From assembly GCF_004005815.1 (NCBI RefSeq), contig NZ_SACK01000001.1, forward strand, positions 186,001 to 250,000: a stretch of 64,000 bases of DNA, written 5' to 3'. Positions 62,181-64,000 of this stretch are shown here, one piece after another. The translations under genes were made by a program, and so were the position numbers. How positions within the stretch are numbered: position 1 is the first letter of the stretch; each line of letters starts with the position of its first letter. Below the pieces are notes generated by a model, which ran no database searches, had not been told where the DNA came from, and saw only the letters and a list, made by a program, of their open reading frames with translations. The DNA comes from Mucilaginibacter limnophilus. Lineage in GTDB: Bacteria; Bacteroidota; Bacteroidia; Sphingobacteriales; Sphingobacteriaceae.

Positions 62181-63482
62181 ATGAGCCACAACATCATTCT
62201 TAAAAAAAGTAACAAAACCGTTAACGGCACGGTGCGCCTAACCGGCTCAAAAAGCGAGTGCAACCGCGCGCTTGTAATTGAGGCGTTAAGCGAAGGCCGG
62301 GTGAAGGTGCAAAACGTGTCGGACGCGGCTGATACAGTAACGTTGGCGGGAATTTTACGAAATGTGGAGCGCGGAGTGGCGAATGCGGAATTGGCCGGTT
62401 CAAACCATGGACCATGGACTATGGACCATGGACTAAACACCGTGAACATCGGACCTGCCGGTACCGCTATGCGTTTTTTAACCGCTTACTTTGCCATACA
62501 ACCCGGTGAGGTAGTGCTTACCGGCAGCGCAAGGATGAAGCAACGCCCTATCGGTATTTTGGTTGATGCCTTGCGCGCACTTGGTGCCAATATTGATTAC
62601 GTGGAAAACGATGGTTATCCGCCGATAAAACTTAAGGATGGTTTTGTACAGCGCACTCGCGTAATCAATATTAAGGGGAATATCAGCAGCCAGTATATAA
62701 CGGCGTTGTTGCTTATTGCCGCTAAGTTGCCTCATGGCTTGGAACTGCATATTGAAGGCGACCTTACCTCGCGCCCCTATGTTGAAATGACGCTGGCTAT
62801 GCTTAACCAGGCAGGTATTCAGCATAAATGGAATGGCAACGTCATCAGCATTGAGCATCAGCAGTTCAGCGAAACATCGCTGCCTGTTGAGCCCGATTGG
62901 AGCGCGGCGTCATACTGGTACGCCATAGCGGCGCTATCTGATGAGGCGGAGCTTTTTCTACCCGGACTGACACAATACAGCCTGCAGGGCGACAGCGCGA
63001 TCACCGAGATAATGGCCAACTTTGGCATTACCTCGCAGTTTAAAGATGGTGGTGTGCACCTGAAAAAAGAACCAAAACCGCTTGGTCGAAAAATATTCGA
63101 CATGAAGGAATGCCCTGATCTGGCGCAAACCGTTATCGTGGTATGTGCGGCGTTAGGTCATGAAGCAACCTTTACAGGGCTTGAAACCTTGAAAATAAAA
63201 GAAACCGACCGTGTAAAGGCCTTGCAAACTGAACTCGCAAAAATTGGTGTAAAGCTGATTGAAAAAGGGCAGGTGTATAAGCTTGATTGCAGCCAAAAGT
63301 TTATTCCCGAGCAACTCTTCATCAATACTTATGAAGATCACCGCATGGCCATGGCCTTTGCGCCGCTGGCACTGGTGGTTCCGCAAATAGAATTTGAAGA
63401 AGCAGCGGTTGTTGAAAAATCCTATCCGGCGTTTTGGAGCGACTTGGAAAGTGTAGGGTTTAGTACGGAATTTACCGCTTAA
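62181..63482 (+). CDS. aroA: EPSP synthase with repeat-derived insertion
   Basis: The 433-residue AroA has TGSKSECNRALVIEAL near residue 21, GPAGTAMRFLTAYF near 92, the catalytic region SYWYAIAALSDEAELFLPGL near 233 and YEDHRMAMAFAPLAL near 385. Residues about 58-88 include SNHGPWTMDHGLNTVN. This stretch is encoded by a CCATGGAC-type dispersed repeat and has no match in the usual family pattern, where the DAADTVTL region leads directly to the GPAGTAM loop. The frame is kept. It follows aroF by 3 nt. Confidence 0.94.
   Translation: MSHNIILKKSNKTVNGTVRLTGSKSECNRALVIEALSEGRVKVQNVSDAADTVTLAGILRNVERGVANAELAGSNHGPWTMDHGLNTVNIGPAGTAMRFLTAYFAIQPGEVVLTGSARMKQRPIGILVDALRALGANIDYVENDGYPPIKLKDGFVQRTRVINIKGNISSQYITALLLIAAKLPHGLELHIEGDLTSRPYVEMTLAMLNQAGIQHKWNGNVISIEHQQFSETSLPVEPDWSAASYWYAIAALSDEAELFLPGLTQYSLQGDSAITEIMANFGITSQFKDGGVHLKKEPKPLGRKIFDMKECPDLAQTVIVVCAALGHEATFTGLETLKIKETDRVKALQTELAKIGVKLIEKGQVYKLDCSQKFIPEQLFINTYEDHRMAMAFAPLALVVPQIEFEEAAVVEKSYPAFWSDLESVGFSTEFTA
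62404..62434. repeat. CCATGGAC-type repeat inside aroA
   Basis: The unit CCATGGACCATGGACTATGG followed by ACCATGGACTA lies in frame within aroA and adds about 11 residues (NHGPWTMDHGL). It is the same family as the copies at 60930-61039. Confidence 0.8.
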
Positions 63483-63500
63483 AAATAAAATAAAACCAAG

Positions 63501-63642
63501 CGTCATTGGGAGGTACGAAACAATCTAAACAATTTTTGTCATGCTGAGGAACGAAGCATCTATCGGCGAAAAGATTCTTCACTATGTTCAGAATGACAAG
63601 TTTTTTAAACTTAAAGAGATTGTTTCGTATCTCGCAATGACG
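63501..63642. repeat. Nested inverted-repeat (MITE-like) element between aroA and aroC
   Basis: An outer inverted pair (CGTCATTGGGAGGTACGAAA and its near complement ending CTCGCAATGACG) encloses an inner pair (TTGTCATGCTGAG ... CAGAATGACAA, 63536-63599). Both types resemble dispersed repeats that I recall from Bacteroidota genomes. No gene is inside. Confidence 0.75.
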
Positions 63643-63702
63643 GGTTAAAATATAGGATGAGGCTATCTCAATACTCACATCTAAAAATCTCATATCTAAA
63701 TT

Positions 63703-64000
63703 ATGGCAGGCAATACCTTCGGGCAAATATTCAGAATAACAACATTTGGCGAATCGCATGGCGAGGCTATCGGTGTAATTGTAGACGGTTGCCCGGCGCA
63801 ACTGACGGTTGATATTGACTATATTCAGGGCGAACTGGACAAACGTAAGCCCGGTCAATCTAAAATTACCACGCAGCGTAAAGAGAGCGATACGGTAAAG
63901 ATATTATCGGGTGTTTTTGAAGGAAAAACCACGGGCACGCCCATTGCCATGATTATCCCGAATGAAGACCAGCGCAGTAAGGATTATGGGCACAATGTAG
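63703..64000 (+). CDS. aroC: Chorismate synthase (5' part, cut by window edge)
   Basis: The 99 visible residues begin [20 protein letters not shown], the N-terminal signature of AroC, with [17 protein letters not shown] and [18 protein letters not shown] following. It makes chorismate, the last common step of the aromatic pathway. The rest lies beyond the window. Confidence 0.95.
   Translation, partial: MAGNTFGQIFRITTFGESHGEAIGVIVDGCPAQLTVDIDYIQGELDKRKPGQSKITTQRKESDTVKILSGVFEGKTTGTPIAMIIPNEDQRSKDYGHNV

Overview
The window looks like a Bacteroidota chromosome of the Sphingobacteriaceae type (Mucilaginibacter/Pedobacter-like). This rests on the Bacteroidota-specific conjugation genes (TraE/F/G/I/J/K/M/N and RteC), candidate TAnnTTTG promoters, a bifunctional DAHP synthase-chorismate mutase, and dispersed repeats that I recall from such genomes. 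Genus and species are inference; no rRNA gene is present.

Layout. (1) 1-16300: a sulfur-handling block, mostly on the minus strand. It holds a YeiH-type exporter, a methyltransferase broken by one stop codon, a CstB-like persulfide dioxygenase/rhodanese, two YeeE/YedE half-transporters, a TauE/SafE exporter, a Crp/Fnr and a LysR regulator, two orphan solute-binding proteins, DUF305 proteins, a beta-propeller protein, a 1-Cys peroxiredoxin, a secreted DsrE protein, a TsdA-like dihaem cytochrome and a Tat-exported sulfite oxidase. Together these would oxidise persulfide, thiosulfate and sulfite and export the products. (2) 16325-19214: a fluoride-resistance unit, consisting of a fluoride riboswitch, enolase and a CLC-F type fluoride antiporter. 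(3) 19400-43184: the backbone of an integrative conjugative element. It contains DUF932 and accessory genes, a GNAT/DUF1778 toxin-antitoxin pair, a HEPN protein, a tra operon (MPF_B type, including three tandem TraI-like paralogues), RteC, a coupling ATPase, a relaxase, a MobC-like protein and a candidate oriT. A nearly identical 29-bp site lies upstream of both the mob and the tra operon. (4) 43397-52756: an AT-rich defence island carried by the element. It has an ATPase and an unknown partner joined to HsdM and HsdS with no HsdR, followed by a convergent HEPN/DUF262 pair and a DUF262-DUF1524 (GmrSD-like) protein. (5) 52796-54579: a tyrosine integrase next to a CAT-anticodon tRNA gene and a broken tRNA copy, which is probably the element's right end. 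The left end is not recognisable in the window, so the sulfur and fluoride blocks may be cargo or neighbouring chromosome.

(6) 54648-64000: core chromosome. It has a HAD phosphatase, a histidine kinase, an AhpD-like protein, proline dehydrogenase, an S4 protein and aroB. These are followed by an aromatic amino-acid cluster (pheA, aroF/chorismate mutase, aroA, aroC). Upstream of pheA lies a clear ribosome-mediated attenuator: a 21-residue leader peptide with five Phe and four Tyr codons, followed by mutually exclusive antiterminator and terminator hairpins. A short dispersed repeat family occurs between these genes and also in frame inside aroA.

The strongest points for follow-up are the HsdM/HsdS module without HsdR but with an ATPase/partner pair, the fluoride riboswitch-enolase-CLC-F unit, the Phe/Tyr attenuator, the shared mob/tra operator, and the repeat inside aroA.
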